DNA of 64,000 nt from Ischnura elegans (taxonomy: Eukaryota > Arthropoda > Insecta > Odonata > Coenagrionidae). Below, one piece after another: positions 11,321 to 22,495 of the stretch (its first letter is position 1; each line of letters begins with the position of its first letter). A program made the position numbers and the translations under genes. The notes beneath the pieces were generated by a model. The model ran no database searches and had not been told where the DNA came from. It was given only the letters and a program-made list of their open reading frames with translations. The stretch spans positions 53,418,968 to 53,482,967 of the forward strand of contig NC_060257.1 of NCBI RefSeq assembly GCF_921293095.1. The letters are read 5' to 3'.

Positions 11321-12185
11321 TACTCGAGGGATACTTATCTACGTTTGTGAAGAACTCCTATATCGTCTTGTCTAGTGCCGAGTAACGAATGGTGTTGACA
11401 TTGAACAATTTCAGGCTCTTTTGTGAATCTGTTTGAGTTGCTCTTTGATATTATGTATGGCTTGTAGCTGTATGTTTAGTGTAATGAATATTAGAAAACG
11501 ATAAAATCCTGATATTTATTATGAAACACTCGTTATTTTCCCCAGGAATGTAACCGTGAAATTCTGGTGAAAATATGAAATTTTTTCTCCTATTAGTATT
11601 GTACTTAGAGTACATTGGGATGTGTGAAAATATTGCATTCAGATGAGAATATCTCGAAAAGGTATTTTGAAAACTGTTTTTACGACCTGAAAAAGTCACT
11701 CGGTAACTGAGCGAATTGGAAAAAAAAGGAATGGTGGCGGGCGTGGTGTTAGCGACTCAAAGCGGGTGGCAATGACGTACAACGTGCGGAAAACGGATTA
11801 TCCCACGCGAGTTTACTCAGTTGCAGGGGCGGAAAAAAAAGAAGATAAATATGCGAGAGGGGGCGAAGAGGAATTCCCGCTGCCCACGGTCGAGCCTGAA
11901 TGGACTGCGTAACCCAATCAAACTTTTTTGTCCGGGTCAAAACATCCCCGCTTCGGAGTTGCCTCTGAGGATTTTTCGCCTTTTTTGCGGGCACCGCTGC
12001 GTGAAAAAAATCGGAGAAGAAAGCAAAATTTGACCATCTCCGAAACCGCGTACTTTCCACCCTAGCACAACACGCTACCTCGTGTAATCGCGGTGAGAAG
12101 TACAGAGCCATCTGGAGTAAAAATGCGGGTTGAAATGAAAAGAGGTAAAAAACTTGCTTTTAACAAAAACTACTGATTAAGTTTA
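11321..12185. other. No recognised gene
   Basis: Contains a 120-codon minus-strand open frame (11749-12111) with low-complexity Ser/Arg/Pro-rich translation and no recognised domain. I do not support it as a gene. Confidence 0.45.
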
Positions 12186-12340
12186 CAAGAAACTAGCAGG
12201 CCAAGCGGCGTTGCTCGGGAAGTATACTACCCAGAGAATTGAGAAACTTGGAATTTATGGTAACATGGCAGGATTTTTCGGTAAAAGAACAAAGCATACA
12301 TAATGATGATATACATATGTAACACCAAACAATTGAAAAA
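12186..12340 (+). repeat. Family K fragment, upstream part
   Basis: Contains AGCGGCGTTGCTCGGGAA, found as CCGGCGTTGCTCGGGAA near 59670, then GGCAGGATTTTTCGGTAA and AAAAAACGATATCCGTAT, which recur near 63800-63880. Family K looks like an old retroposon; the class is not established from this window. Confidence 0.5.
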
Positions 12341-12468
12341 ACGATATCCGTATACCGCATACGGGATCAGATTTTACCCCACTCCACAACATTGATAGTT
12401 ATGTACGCGTAAACTAAAAACGTCTTATGTAAGATTTTACACTATCCCGGAGAACAGAATGTTTTATC

Positions 12469-12673
12469 GGGATTCCGCGCGGGTAAGATTTTCTAAGAGT
12501 GCCGACGTTTCGCGTTCCGACTCGTCACCCATTCTCAAGGCTACTGTAAGTACCAACCAAGTAAGTAAGTGAGTTAGTTTTTCTCACCATTTTTTCAGTA
12601 GCCGTGAGAATGGGTAACGAGTCGGAACCAGAAACGTTGCCGCTCTTAGAAAATCTTACCCGCGCGGAACCCC
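12469..12673. repeat. Foldback, 78-bp arms with a hammerhead-like block
   Basis: Arms 12469-12546 and 12596-12673 are reverse complements with about ten mismatches and no gaps around a 49-bp centre. The left arm carries on the minus strand TTGAGAA...GAAACGTC, part of the hammerhead-like family. It lies between two family K segments and probably interrupts them. Confidence 0.65.
12501..12541 (-). ncRNA. Hammerhead-like motif, degenerate stem II
   Basis: On the minus strand: stem I GCC/GGC, core TTGAGAA (U3 and A8 in place of C3 and G8), an extra T, a poorly paired stem II region, then GAAACGTC with palindromic ACGT stem III. The core keeps a pairable 3-8 combination. Stem II has only an inner GAC/GTC helix, so catalysis is doubtful. 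Confidence 0.3.
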
Positions 12674-12769
12674 GAGCGAAGTTCAAATAAAAACGCCTTG
12701 TGAACCCATACCCAAGCAAAAGGTTTATCACCAAGAGGAAGTTTTGCACGAGTTAAGTGTAGAATCTGA

Positions 12770-13005
12770 GTTATGTTTTCCTTTGAGGGTGTCAAGAGTT
12801 GTGCCTACTCGGCAGGATGACATGCCGCAGAAGGTGTATGACCTGACGTAACAAACGGTAATGTGAAATGGCCGCGTCCAACACAAACAGGAGTAGGAAT
12901 ACAGGATTTGGAAGCAAGAGATGCACCTACGTACCACCTTTGGTTGCAATCCCCGCAGCCGTATGGAAATCCATGGTGGACAGTATTTTAAAAATATTTT
13001 TTATT
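12770..13005 (+). repeat. Family K, 3' part
   Basis: Shares with 59400-59640 and 59745-59960 the order GACSTRACGTAACARAYGGTAATG, a CAACAC/GGACACAAC block, CACCTAYGTAC, GCAATCC and GCAGCCGTATGGAAA, ending in a T-rich stretch. No coding capacity is preserved. Confidence 0.6.
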
Positions 13006-13099
13006 TTCTTCTTTTTTGTTAAAATTTAAATGTGAATTTCAGAATGATTTATTTTTATCCCACATAATATTATTTTCATAATATTTTTAATGTAAAAAT

Positions 13100-13340
13100 G
13101 AGGCCAAAAACTCCCTGATATAAAGTGCGAAATAGCAAACCCTTAAACGGTGCAAGAGGAGTAAATTTAATTTGTAAACACCATTTAAGACTATCAGGAA
13201 ATCAATCTACTTTTCCAGGATTGGAATCGGTAATCTTCTGGTCGCTAGGCAGACACATTTACCATGGCGCCGTATGGCACCTGAATGAAATAATTAATGC
13301 TTACCCTTCAGCTGAGCAATCACGTCAACAGTAAATATTT
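13100..13340 (-). repeat. tRNA-derived SINE S2, copy 1
   Basis: The minus strand near 13206-13276 reads like a tRNA body: ATGGTAAATGTGTCTGCC, then ACCAGAAGATTACC, then a B-box-like GATTCCAATCC. The same arrangement occurs near 60895-60965. Downstream blocks also match (TTTAAATGTTG type), so both are old copies of one SINE. The A and B boxes are decayed. Confidence 0.5.
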
Positions 13341-16168
13341 AAATATTATGACTCAATCTTTCTCCGTAGACCTAGAAATACTGTAAAAATGCATTGTCAT
13401 CAGGTTCTGATATATTCTGAAAATTTCAAGTCGATCCGATAGAGAAAAGTGGGTGAAAAACGAATTACAAGATTACATCGATGAAACAGAGCTAGCAGAT
13501 GAAGAAAGCTAAAGAATAAGCATGTAAAAATTAGCATTGTGAGAACGCCAGGAATCACTTTACGCGAGGTTCTAGTATCATTTTGGTTCATTAGAGACAA
13601 TTATTGCGGAATATGGGTTATTCAACAGGAATGTTAGAGTTAATGTTGGTGTCGATTTTGAATTAACGTAAACATTTGAGGGAAAAGTTTTGGAAACTGC
13701 ATTGTGTTAGTCATATGTTTCATGCGCTAGACATGCGTGTTTTTAAAAACTCAGATCTTGAATCGTGGAAGGAGGTATTATGGACAAAAAATAACATAGT
13801 TACGATTTAGAATGGAGAATTAAACTCCTTTAAAGTCTTCGAAAAGAGAGACAGCTTTATAGAGGATATTTTCCAATTTTATGTGAATGGAAATCAGAAC
13901 TCAATTTCAATTCATGAAGTGCAGCAAAAAATACCAGCTCAATAAAAAAGAAGAACTCAATGTCAACACAAGGTGTCTGAAAATCGCTGTTATTTCTGCA
14001 GAAGTGTGATATGTGACGTCCAGAACGCGTAGTTTCTATACAAACGCCCCAGAGAGTTTTAGATAATTTTTTGTCAAGTCCTCAATTTTTTTTCGATAGT
14101 TTTTGTGTAAACCAGCCTTTATACTCCTCTTTGTTACGGTGGCATGTTTATTATGGCATTTCTTTCGTTTGTTGATAATGTTTTTGTTTTGACATAGGCT
14201 TTGTTATGTTCTTGTAAGGAATATTCATGACTGTATTATGACCATTCCATACAGTGAATTACTCCTGGCAGTATTGTCCTATAAACAGTGGTTTTATATA
14301 AAATATGAGGCCCTATACTTTGGCGTAAAACTTGGATTACTTCATAATGAAGGTTACTAGTGTTACGAATCTCTCTTGACAATGGTTGCTCTATAATAAT
14401 CTGATTATTCTTATAGTTTTTCTTATTAGGTCTCCCCCAAAACCTTCCTGTTACTCGCTTTGAATCTTTGGCGAATGAACTGCGACACTTAAAAGAATGT
14501 GTAGATTGTTAAGCTGAAAATTCAACCTATGAAGTTACAGTTAAAGAATTCGAGCTTTAAAACAGGAAAAGATTTGAAGTTTGATGCAAGTAACTTCATT
14601 ACTGGTATTAACTCATAATTTCTCAAAAGTAGTTATACAATTTTATTCTAGTAAAAAAAAATCATATACTTTCGACGTTTAATGTGCCCATATCATCTGA
14701 GGAACTGGAGTTCTGTTATAAAATTTAGCTGTTGCTGTAAAATTTTACTATTAATTATTCTAGTGAGTTGTTTTTTTAATGATGTACATAATTTGGCAAA
14801 ATCGGAAAGATTTTATTTAAAAAATTACCTATACTCACACATATATCGAAGGAAAAAACATTAATTAAGATTCTTAATAATAACACATGGAATCAGTTAC
14901 TTCATTAAAATATACATCAGGTAATTAAAGGACTTAGTACAAAAGATTATCCAGTTCAAGTTACTGAGAACCAATTTCTAATGAACACCATTTGGGATAT
15001 CAATTCTAAATGGATTTATTTAATGAAAGATAAGGTTGATAATTTCTTTTTATTCACTGCCGGGAATTTTTAGATAATTTGATAATATTTACACGATTCG
15101 GTTTGTTTATCATTCTTGACGTGTGGCGATGTTGTCTGGGAAGCGACGTGTGAACCAATCATTTCGCTCCATTCCGCCGGAAAATACGACGCGCAACCTA
15201 TTTCTGTACAGCGTGCTTTCCATCTCGCTTGGTTGAATCGCCTATCGGCAAAGATTACCATACATGTGCACAGTAAACCATTGAGTAGATAGTGGAAATA
15301 AAACGGTAGCATGTGGATATTGACTTTCCTTTCAAATATTTCACATGTGTGGTTGTTACATCTTTTTGTTTCTTTCCTTAATTAAACTTCTGAAAAGGCG
15401 ACCAATGATGTATTGAAAAATTGAAATGAAGGATGATGATTAAAAAAATATTTACGTTAATATTTTTTTAGTATTAGAACAGTTTTTGTTAGCTTACCAA
15501 TATTTTTTGAAATTTTAAAGTGATAATATTTTTGCGATTTTTTTTGCTATTGATAAAGCTCATTATGCGATTATGAAGAACTTCAAAGGATATATTTGTT
15601 GAATGAATATTTTTGACGCTGTTTGAACCAACCGTGGAGGTATTAAACTTTTTATTGACTGCAATTAGGTACAGCTATCGTTTAATAATCACTAGAAAAG
15701 TAGGCCCTTGACGGGAATATATTCAATTTGTATCGGACTTTTTATGATATCCATGCATCTTCAACCAGTTTTTTTTCAAATGAGATTTCATATTCTAGTT
15801 TTAAGCTACTCTTGGAGTTCATAGGTTCCATAAAGGCATCATATGATGTCAAATTCCTGGAAGTTTTCATTTAACCAAATATCTCGTGGATAAAATCATA
15901 TTTGAGGAAAAGCTCTTTAGAGGATAGCCCTTATTGTGCCAGCCGATCAATTTCTTGGCCTTGGGGTTATTAAGCGAATAATTCCGCGGGCGGATTCATT
16001 ATTCGTTTTTTTCAGTTGTAATTTCAATTAAATATAATTCACAAGCCTTATTGATGTAATACATAAAACCTCATACAGATGTAATGCATGGAAGTCTTGA
16101 AGATGTAATACGAGGCATATTTATGATGTAAGCGGGTCACAGTAAGAACATATAATCCTATGAAACAA
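13341..16168. other. No recognised gene
   Basis: AT-rich with scattered short open frames (up to 80 codons) that show no domain. A weak J-like stretch lies near 13415-13475. Nothing else was supported. Confidence 0.5.
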
Positions 16169-16346
16169 ATTTTATTGGCACTTTTAGTTAGCTACAAACC
16201 TATTTCACTTCTCTACATGTTCGCCGTTCATTTCTAAGCATTTTTCACATCGCTACACCAGCTTCTTTAACCCCTCTTCATTGAAGCTCGCCGCCAGACA
16301 GTTGAACCAATTTTCAGTTGTAACTAACTAAAAGTGCCAATAAAAT
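16169..16346. mobile_element. Internally deleted mariner-like element
   Basis: Inverted repeats 16169-16195 and 16320-16346 match at 26 of 27 positions (ATTTTATTGGCACTTTTAGT at the outer edge). They enclose only the C-terminal end of a mariner-type transposase. No clean TA duplication is visible at these edges, so the true ends may lie slightly further out. Confidence 0.55.
16205..16318 (-). pseudogene. mariner transposase C-terminal remnant
   Basis: Thirty-seven minus-strand codons ending in TGA read ENWFNCLAASFNEEGLKKLV, then a TAG stop (16253-16255), then RCEKCLEMNGEHVEK. This matches the usual end of mariner-family transposases (W-F...S-F-x-E-G-x-x-K-L-V...K-C-L...G-x-Y/H-V-E-K). The catalytic DD(D/E) region is absent and there is an in-frame stop, so this is a dead fragment. 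The recognition is from family pattern, not from a search. Confidence 0.7.
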
Positions 16347-16419
16347 GTTTTATATGAGTATATTTTTTCCTGTGACCAAACGGCCCTTGTTTTATGAATA
16401 TGCCTTGTATATTGAAGAC

Positions 16420-16552
16420 CTCGAACACAATGTATGGATCAGTTAAAGAAGGATGAGAAAGAGAAGAAATACGTAGTTGTTGAAAGATTAGTTGACAGGG
16501 GAATCGAGTGGAGAGCTGTGTTAAACCAATTTTAGGATTGTTGACCATTGAC
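16420..16552 (+). pseudogene. LINE family L, 3' coding tail
   Basis: Plus-strand translation resembles the C-terminus of a non-LTR retrotransposon endonuclease/reverse-transcriptase ORF: a KKDEKEKKYVVV-like lysine-rich stretch followed by RLVDRGIEWRAVLNQF and a stop. The same tail occurs at 24000, 37850, 44380 and 61310. This copy is only the last ~45 codons plus the short 3' UTR. Confidence 0.65.
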
Positions 16553-16559
16553 TGGTTTA

Positions 16560-17372
16560 ATAACAAGACCAGGGAGCACTTTTATTGATAACGTACGTCT
16601 ATGTAGAAGTGGAGAGAAATTTGCTTCAACACATTCGAATCGACATTTTTAATAACATTTTAATCGAAATTGCACAAATTAGTCAACAAACCCTTGGTAC
16701 CCTTCGCGTGTACCAGTTAAAAGAGAGCAGCACTGAAGGGGCTAGCATACGTCAAGTGTTTTTGGAAGATCTTCGGCCTAAAAAGTAAATTAAAGGTATT
16801 ACATCGCTCTCGCTAAGTTCTACCTCGAATACGTGGGAATTATCTGGGATTCGGTGAGGAAAGATTTAGTCTGCGAAATAATAAAATACATTGGAAAATC
16901 CGCGCGATTCGTCAACAACAGCTACGAGTGAGGAAGAACCTTGACTCTTATTTTTAACGAATATAAACGGATATTTGAAGTACTTTGTTTTCCCCCGTAC
17001 AAAAAGAACTTTAATAAACGAGCATAGCCATAAGAACCGAAATCAATTTAATGGCTTTTCAAACAATGTCTGCAGAAAATTTCCTTCAGGAATTCCGTAT
17101 TTTGCTCCGCTGTCAATGAAATACGAGTACGATTTAAAAAATAATCTAATGCATTTCCTTCCCGGGTTGAACCCAGACAACTTACCTTGCCTTGCTCAGC
17201 AAAAATAGATTCGGATTTTCGTTGTGGTTGGTACTGAATTCAATTTTCACGTTGTTAGAATAAAAAACATCAGTAAATAATAGCCTAGGCTACGGTGTCA
17301 TAAGCGTAGCGGAAGAAGGGAATTACTCAGGAATTCTTCTCGGGTTAAACACCAGGTTAATTCAGTCGTATT
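16560..17372. other. No recognised feature
   Basis: Short open frames only. No match to other repeats seen. Confidence 0.45.
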
Positions 17373-17414
17373 GACCGACGTTTCGGAAAGCGATCTGTAT
17401 TACATTCTCAAGGC
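17373..17414 (-). ncRNA. Hammerhead-like motif, degenerate stem II
   Basis: Minus strand: stem I GCC/GGT, core TTGAGAA, extra T, no convincing stem II, then GAAACGTC with palindromic ACGT. It is the same core variant (U3/A8) as 12501-12541 and the Penelope ends. Probably a fossil of a terminal repeat. Confidence 0.25.
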
Positions 17415-18548
17415 GTGTTACTTTCTTAATGCCTAAATTCATACTGAACCGAATTGACCGTTTGGGGTGTACAACGTCGTCCTATTGAAGAGAATTACTT
17501 TCGGCAGCTTAGCAACCGGACCCTAGCAGCCGAATTCGTTGTGATTTGTTATCGAAATTTTAATCTCTAAACTTTAAATGGAATTTTATGGTCTTGGAAT
17601 ATGATTCTCAACTGGCGTGATGGTTATTCAACTTTTTGTAAAATTTCATTTTCCTCTTTCTCATTTGGTATGCTTATGAGTTAGTTTCGAGTCTGGACGG
17701 GAGGGATAATCTTTAAAGGTTGGAAAGAGGGTGAATATGCAGAATCGAAGGTCTATATTACCCTTTTTCAGGGATAGGCGATGATGAGTTCCTTACGGTC
17801 AAATGGTGAGATAGGAATGTACGATCACAGTATGAGTTTCATGAAGCAAATTCTCTTTCATTGAATCATCTCAACTGTGACAAATTTTGAGATGGACATT
17901 ACAGCTCTAAAATGGATTTACTCTTCATCGAATTAGGTAGCTAATTTCTGTTTTTTTTTGTAATAAATAAACTTATTCAATTGAAAATTTCGAAGCAATT
18001 TATCAAACCCGCATTTATGGCGGCGTTCATAGTAATTGATTAATGTTATCCAGCTTCGACCCTTTCTATTAAACGCTGTTGTCAATTTTAAACCTTTATT
18101 GGATTCATTAAAATCGCGTCACGTCGCTGGGACCAAAAAGGAGATCATTTGCCTATTTTATTGGAGTTAAATTTTGATGTAAAAATCATTTATTTACAAT
18201 ACTTGGGCTGGAAAAATATCATTTAATAGCTATCAAGGCGTCTCTCAAAATTTTGTTGAAAATATCTTTTTAATGCTGATGATGGATCGAAAATTTCCCT
18301 TTCGAAAAAGATTTATTTACGTGAAGAGTTTATGAAGCCTACCCGCGCATTTGCCTTCAGTACTATTAATATTACAACAGAGCTCTAATGAGCCTCTAGT
18401 TTGTTGTAACCCACCGCGAATTTTAATGGTTTGACCAGAATCGCTATTTGCGTCACTGAAGGGCAGAACGATCAGAATTCAACGGATAATTGAGCTATAA
18501 TTTGGGCTCTCAACTTAAATTTAATATTTTTTATATAAAGATCTTTTA
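17415..18548. other. No recognised feature
   Basis: No gene and no repeat shared with the rest of the window was found. Confidence 0.45.
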
Positions 18549-18932
18549 TAACTTTTAAATCCTGAAGTCTGAATCAATAAATAATTTTTGGACCCTCAGA
18601 ATAATAGCTCCACGGAAGGGTTTCCAGGGATCGAAAAAACGATCCCTCGAGTCATCATTTTCTGAATCAAGAGGTCATACCCACCGCTCATCGCGTATTC
18701 TGTCACTTTCCGCATCTCCAACTGCCACTCAATTAATTTGATAACTTTTGAATCCTGAAGTCTGAGTCAATAAAAATTTTTCTTGTCCCTCAGAATGATA
18801 GCTCCACCGATAGGTTTTCAGGGATCGAAAAAATGATCCCTCGAGCCATAATTTTATGAATCAAGAGGTCATACCCACCGCCCCTTTTTCCATCGCTTAC
18901 TCTGTCACTTTCCGCATTTAAAACTGTCACAC
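18549..18932 (+). repeat. Tandem duplication, about 193-bp unit
   Basis: Units start at 18549 and 18742 with TAACTTTTRAATCCTGAAGT. They share CCCTCAGAATRATAGCTCCA, an AGGGATCGAAAAA...GATCCCTCGAG hairpin, AATCAAGAGGTCATACCCAC and TCTGTCACTTTCCGCAT. It directly precedes family C copy C1. Confidence 0.8.
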
Positions 18933-18937
18933 ATAAA

Positions 18938-19210
18938 AGTCGAGCATGGCGCTGCAATCGATGTTAGCGGCCGTGTGTATTAATTGGTCTAAGGACGGTG
19001 CCAGCGATGGTGCTGGGGACGGAAAACGGGACGTTCTGCGTGATGGAAAAAGGGATGGGATATCCATCCCTCGATCCATCGCGGAAAATTATGGTGTGAA
19101 ACGGTTATTTTTTCCGCTGTCGTTGGAGCGATCGCTGGAGCTATCATGAATGAGTAAGTAATGGAATGAGTAAGGAATGGAAAAAAAATGATTGTGAGAT
19201 TCAGACTTAA
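18938..19210 (+). mobile_element. Dispersed repeat family C, copy C1
   Basis: Shares with 24585-24868 (minus) and 50340-50580 (plus) the blocks GATGGAAAAAGGGATG, ATCCCTCGA, GAAAATKATGGTGTGAAAC and CCGCYRTCRTTGGARCGATC, in constant order. It is rich in GGGAT/ATCCC half-palindromes. No open frame is conserved, so I read it as a non-autonomous element; ends were not defined. Confidence 0.6.
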
Positions 19211-19402
19211 GTAAATTCGTCCTGTTAATGAAGCATCTACGGTACCGACGGTTAAAAGAAGAGAAAGGTAAGAAAAGTAAAAACCAAGGAATGGGATGAT
19301 TTTCTCCTTCCACCCCACCTTTCACCACCACATTCTCAGTTGTTTTGTGAGTGCGCAAATTTGTTCGAGACTATTTATTCCGTCATGGTTTACTTTTTTG
19401 TT

Positions 19403-19441
19403 AGTCTTGATAATGCTGCAGTGCAGCGAAACACGTTGACT
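19403..19441 (+). ncRNA. Hammerhead-like RNA motif, best-formed U3/A8 copy
   Basis: All three helices can form: stem I AGTC (19403-19406) with GACT (19438-19441); core TTGATAA (19407-19413); an extra T; stem II GCTGC/GCAGC around AGT; GAA (19428-19430); stem III AC/GT around AC; U17 at 19437. Compared with the hammerhead core CUGANGA, positions 3 and 8 are U and A rather than C and G. These two bases pair in the known fold, so the change is compensatory. The unpaired T before stem II is unusual. Self-cleavage is untested. Confidence 0.5.
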
Positions 19442-20509
19442 CTGGTTAAATAAATTTTATGTAAAAATATAATATATAATATATAATTATTAATTTTTAA
19501 TTTTAATTTTTATTTTTTGTAGTGTCTCTTCATATCTTATAATAGAACTCCACAAGGTATCTGCTTCTTCCAGTCAAGCGTCCATAGTAAAATTTTCCTA
19601 TTGATGAAGCATCTACGATACCGAATGGGGCCTTATCTATTTAGTCCTCTCGGTGAAACTCTTTGGTGTTTTTTTTGCGATATTCAATGGTGTAAACTCA
19701 TCGAAAAATGCTCAAAATATTGTGTGCTAAGACATAATGAAACTCCCTTTGTGGTGATCTTCAACTCTTACATAACCCAAAGCAGAGTTTTCGCTATTTC
19801 TGTTCCGGTGAAGTTTATGTCTTGTCCTCGGAAGTGGTCCCCGTAACGACGTATTTGAACCCTTAACCCGATGTTTATGTATTCACGCCTGCGAGCGTGA
19901 AGGTCGCGGGATATAACTACGCGTCGAGGTTCCGTTTCTATTTTCTGGTTTTCCTCGCTCGAAGGAGCCGCCCCAAGAGGGTTGAAACGACTGTTTGGAT
20001 CATTACCACCCTCTCCCAAGTGCGTTCCCACTTCTCACCTTGAGAATACGTTTCGTCGGATATCTCGGAGCACCGAGGCAGAGATGGTTCATGCATGTCA
20101 CCTGTTTAGGCGGGTCATACACTTACTTCGTACATTTCGTTGGTGCTTGAATTTAATGTGACGCTATCAAACCCCTTTGCGGCCTCCAGTACGTCATCTC
20201 GGAGTAAATATATAGATGAGCGCTCAAGGTGACACCGGAGTAATATCAAAAGCCGAGGATAAAAATAGAAATCTCCAACTTCAGTTTTGTTATGGGAAAT
20301 GGAAAGAAAACTTGTGGATGAAATACTTCTAAATAGATTTTATTCAAATATTGATGCCTCTCTTACTGTGCAAGTACCAAATTCAACGGAAATAAAGTCT
20401 CTCATCGGAACAAACTACATTAATACTATTTCCAATCACACCCATCGCGGGATCCAGGTTTTTCCATTCCAGCCTCGGTCACATTCGCAATGGAAGTAAG
20501 GAGGCAATG
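19442..20509. other. No recognised gene
   Basis: AT-rich microsatellite-like TA runs near 19465-19520, then unique sequence. An 87-codon minus-strand open frame (19768-20031) rich in Arg shows no known domain. Confidence 0.45.
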
Positions 20510-20790
20510 TATCAGAACATATATTTGGGGTATGCTTCCCTACCGAAGTGCCGTCTGGATAATGACAGCGTCGGAGAAATAAAGGATGTGCACTTCCAAA
20601 ACTAGGTGCAACAGAAGAATGATGAGGATCAAATTATCAACAGAGCTAAAGAACTGCCTCGGATGATAGTATATCATTAGTTGTCAGGATCCTGAGATAG
20701 TTTTTACGCAGCTCTCCTCTCAGTTCTACTATCAGAATTTATTCTCACCAATGTATTTATTCTCTTTCAAATCCTTCTTAACCTACTCCT
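20510..20790. pseudogene. LINE family L fragments in opposite orientations
   Basis: The plus strand 20510-20680 resembles the segment just after the RT domain (GVCFPTEVPSG-type degenerate match to the SMLLYGSEAWTLTA region, then an MMRIK-like stretch). Minus strand 20690-20790 resembles the LINE 3' tail (an RTERRAA-like stretch). Both are heavily decayed. The opposite orientations imply two insertions or an inversion. Confidence 0.45.
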
Positions 20791-20984
20791 AAAAATTATT
20801 CGGATGGCTTACTTATCCTTGATTTCCTCGTTATTGCAGTAAAAAGAGCATAATTTTACAAAATTCCATATAAGGAAATAGATTATTTTATAAAATACAT
20901 AAATCTATGATATATGAGCTTGCATCATACTTTTTAGTTAATTTTTTATAGTTTAATAAACAAAATTAATTGTAACAATGAGAC

Positions 20985-21470
20985 TAACGGCTGTTTTACA
21001 TGGGGCATTAGGCAGGCCCTTATTTTTGATGATTTGCGAAAAGTTATGTTTTCCTAGTCTCAAAATGATCCAAATGAGGTTTATATTCACGTGTTAAAAT
21101 TTGTTTTCTTTAAAATAACGGCAACCCGTGCCCCAAGGGCCCCAAGTACTGAGGACCGTTAATTGGTTTTTTTTGGGGCCTAAAAAGTGCTATCCCGATG
21201 CAAAACGAAAAAGCAAAGCTCTTTCGGGCCGATTTTATGTTTGTTTTGACGTATCTCTTAGCGTTTAAGAGATATCGTCCGTCGTAATGCAATCAAGCCC
21301 CCTGGGCATGGGGCATTTAACAGGTCATGTGCTTGTACAATCGGACGTGTGTACGAAAGTGCAGTTAAAATTTCGCCATGTAAGTCGGTGAATTGGTAGA
21401 ACACATGCGAGAACGCGTGGACTTGAGATGGCAAAATAGCCCCTTGTTCTAATTTCGGAATCGGAAATGT
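20985..21470. mobile_element. Family D element, decayed copy D2
   Basis: Starts with GGCTGTTTTACATGGGGCAT, similar to the terminal repeat of D1 at 24968. The segment 21296-21470 aligns with D1 through GACGTGTGTACGAA, CGGTGAATTG and AGAACACATGCGAGAA. The matching far end is not clear. Confidence 0.5.
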
Positions 21471-21816
21471 ATACATATTTTATCTATCAAATTCAACACT
21501 CTTAAATGCTATTATTCTCAATGAGAAACATAGTACTGCAAAATATTGGAAAATCTCATATTGCACTCATCACCGCGCCGCGGACATTTTTGAAAATCCA
21601 CTAAAATGCGACAGAAATCAGCCTTCAGTGAGATTAAATAGGGCCTCCTCTATGCAGTACCCTTGATAATTACATTTTTCGTTGCGTCACGTAGGTTTTC
21701 AACTTACGAACAAGGTCTCGGAACGCACCTTGTTCGTGTGTCGAGAACGTAATGTATAGTGATAACTATGGAGTGATATTTTAAAAGTATTTTTACTGGG
21801 ACCGGAACGTTGAGTA

Positions 21817-22493
21817 TGGTGGTTTCCTATTATTTTTTTATTGCCTTAATCGAAAGATTATTACTCCTGGAGTATATATTTCACGCATTTAGATTTTAAA
21901 ATGGTGATATCTATTTTTCGCGATTAAATGAAAAGTGAAAATTTTCAAGCGCGCGAAAACGCGACGGCTAAGTATGAATGCTGGGAAAAGCCCTTGTGCC
22001 GTCAGGCTGTTGCTGTGTGAGGCCACCTGGGTGCGAGACTATGAACGCAAATACGATGCAGGCTGCTCGCTGCCGAGCATGACGGTAGCGTAGAGTACCC
22101 TGCTAGCAGGTAGAGCTTGGATTAAATAAGGATTATGAATACCTTATCTACCGAAGGAAAGTTTACAAAAGGAAAAGGCAATTTGAAAAGGTGATTATTA
22201 AGAGATGTTTCCCTGAGATCTGTGCCACATGTATGCATTGGTAATCTCGGACGATATTAAGTCCTGACTACTCGTATAGCATCTAGGTCCCTGTGACGTC
22301 ACGTGGAGTGGCATCGCATGGCCGCCAATCTGGCCTTTTTCAAATGAGATTATAATTAACCTAATCATTCATCTTGACATTCATCTAATCTGGGTTTTCT
22401 AAAACCAAATAAATTGTATATTATGAATACACTAATCGTGGGTAACGAATCGCAATCAATGCCTTTCGTTTTCTTTGGTGAAGGAAACTACCC
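21817..22493 (+). mobile_element. MITE family A, copy A2
   Basis: A 677-bp copy with both ends: TGGTGGTTTCCT at the left and AGGAAACTACCC at the right, each flanked by TA (21815-21816 and 22494-22495). The inverted ends and TA duplication fit Tc1/mariner-type mobilisation. No coding capacity. Confidence 0.8.
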
Positions 22494-22495
22494 TA

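Noticed and set aside
11749..12111. 120-codon minus-strand ORF
   Set aside because: No recognisable domain or partner exon, and an overlapping frame on the other strand; likely chance.
18549..18932. CRISPR-like repeats
   Set aside because: Only two long diverged units with no spacers; it is an ordinary tandem duplication.
19768..20031. Arg-rich 87-codon ORF as an exon
   Set aside because: No splice-site or domain support that I could recognise.
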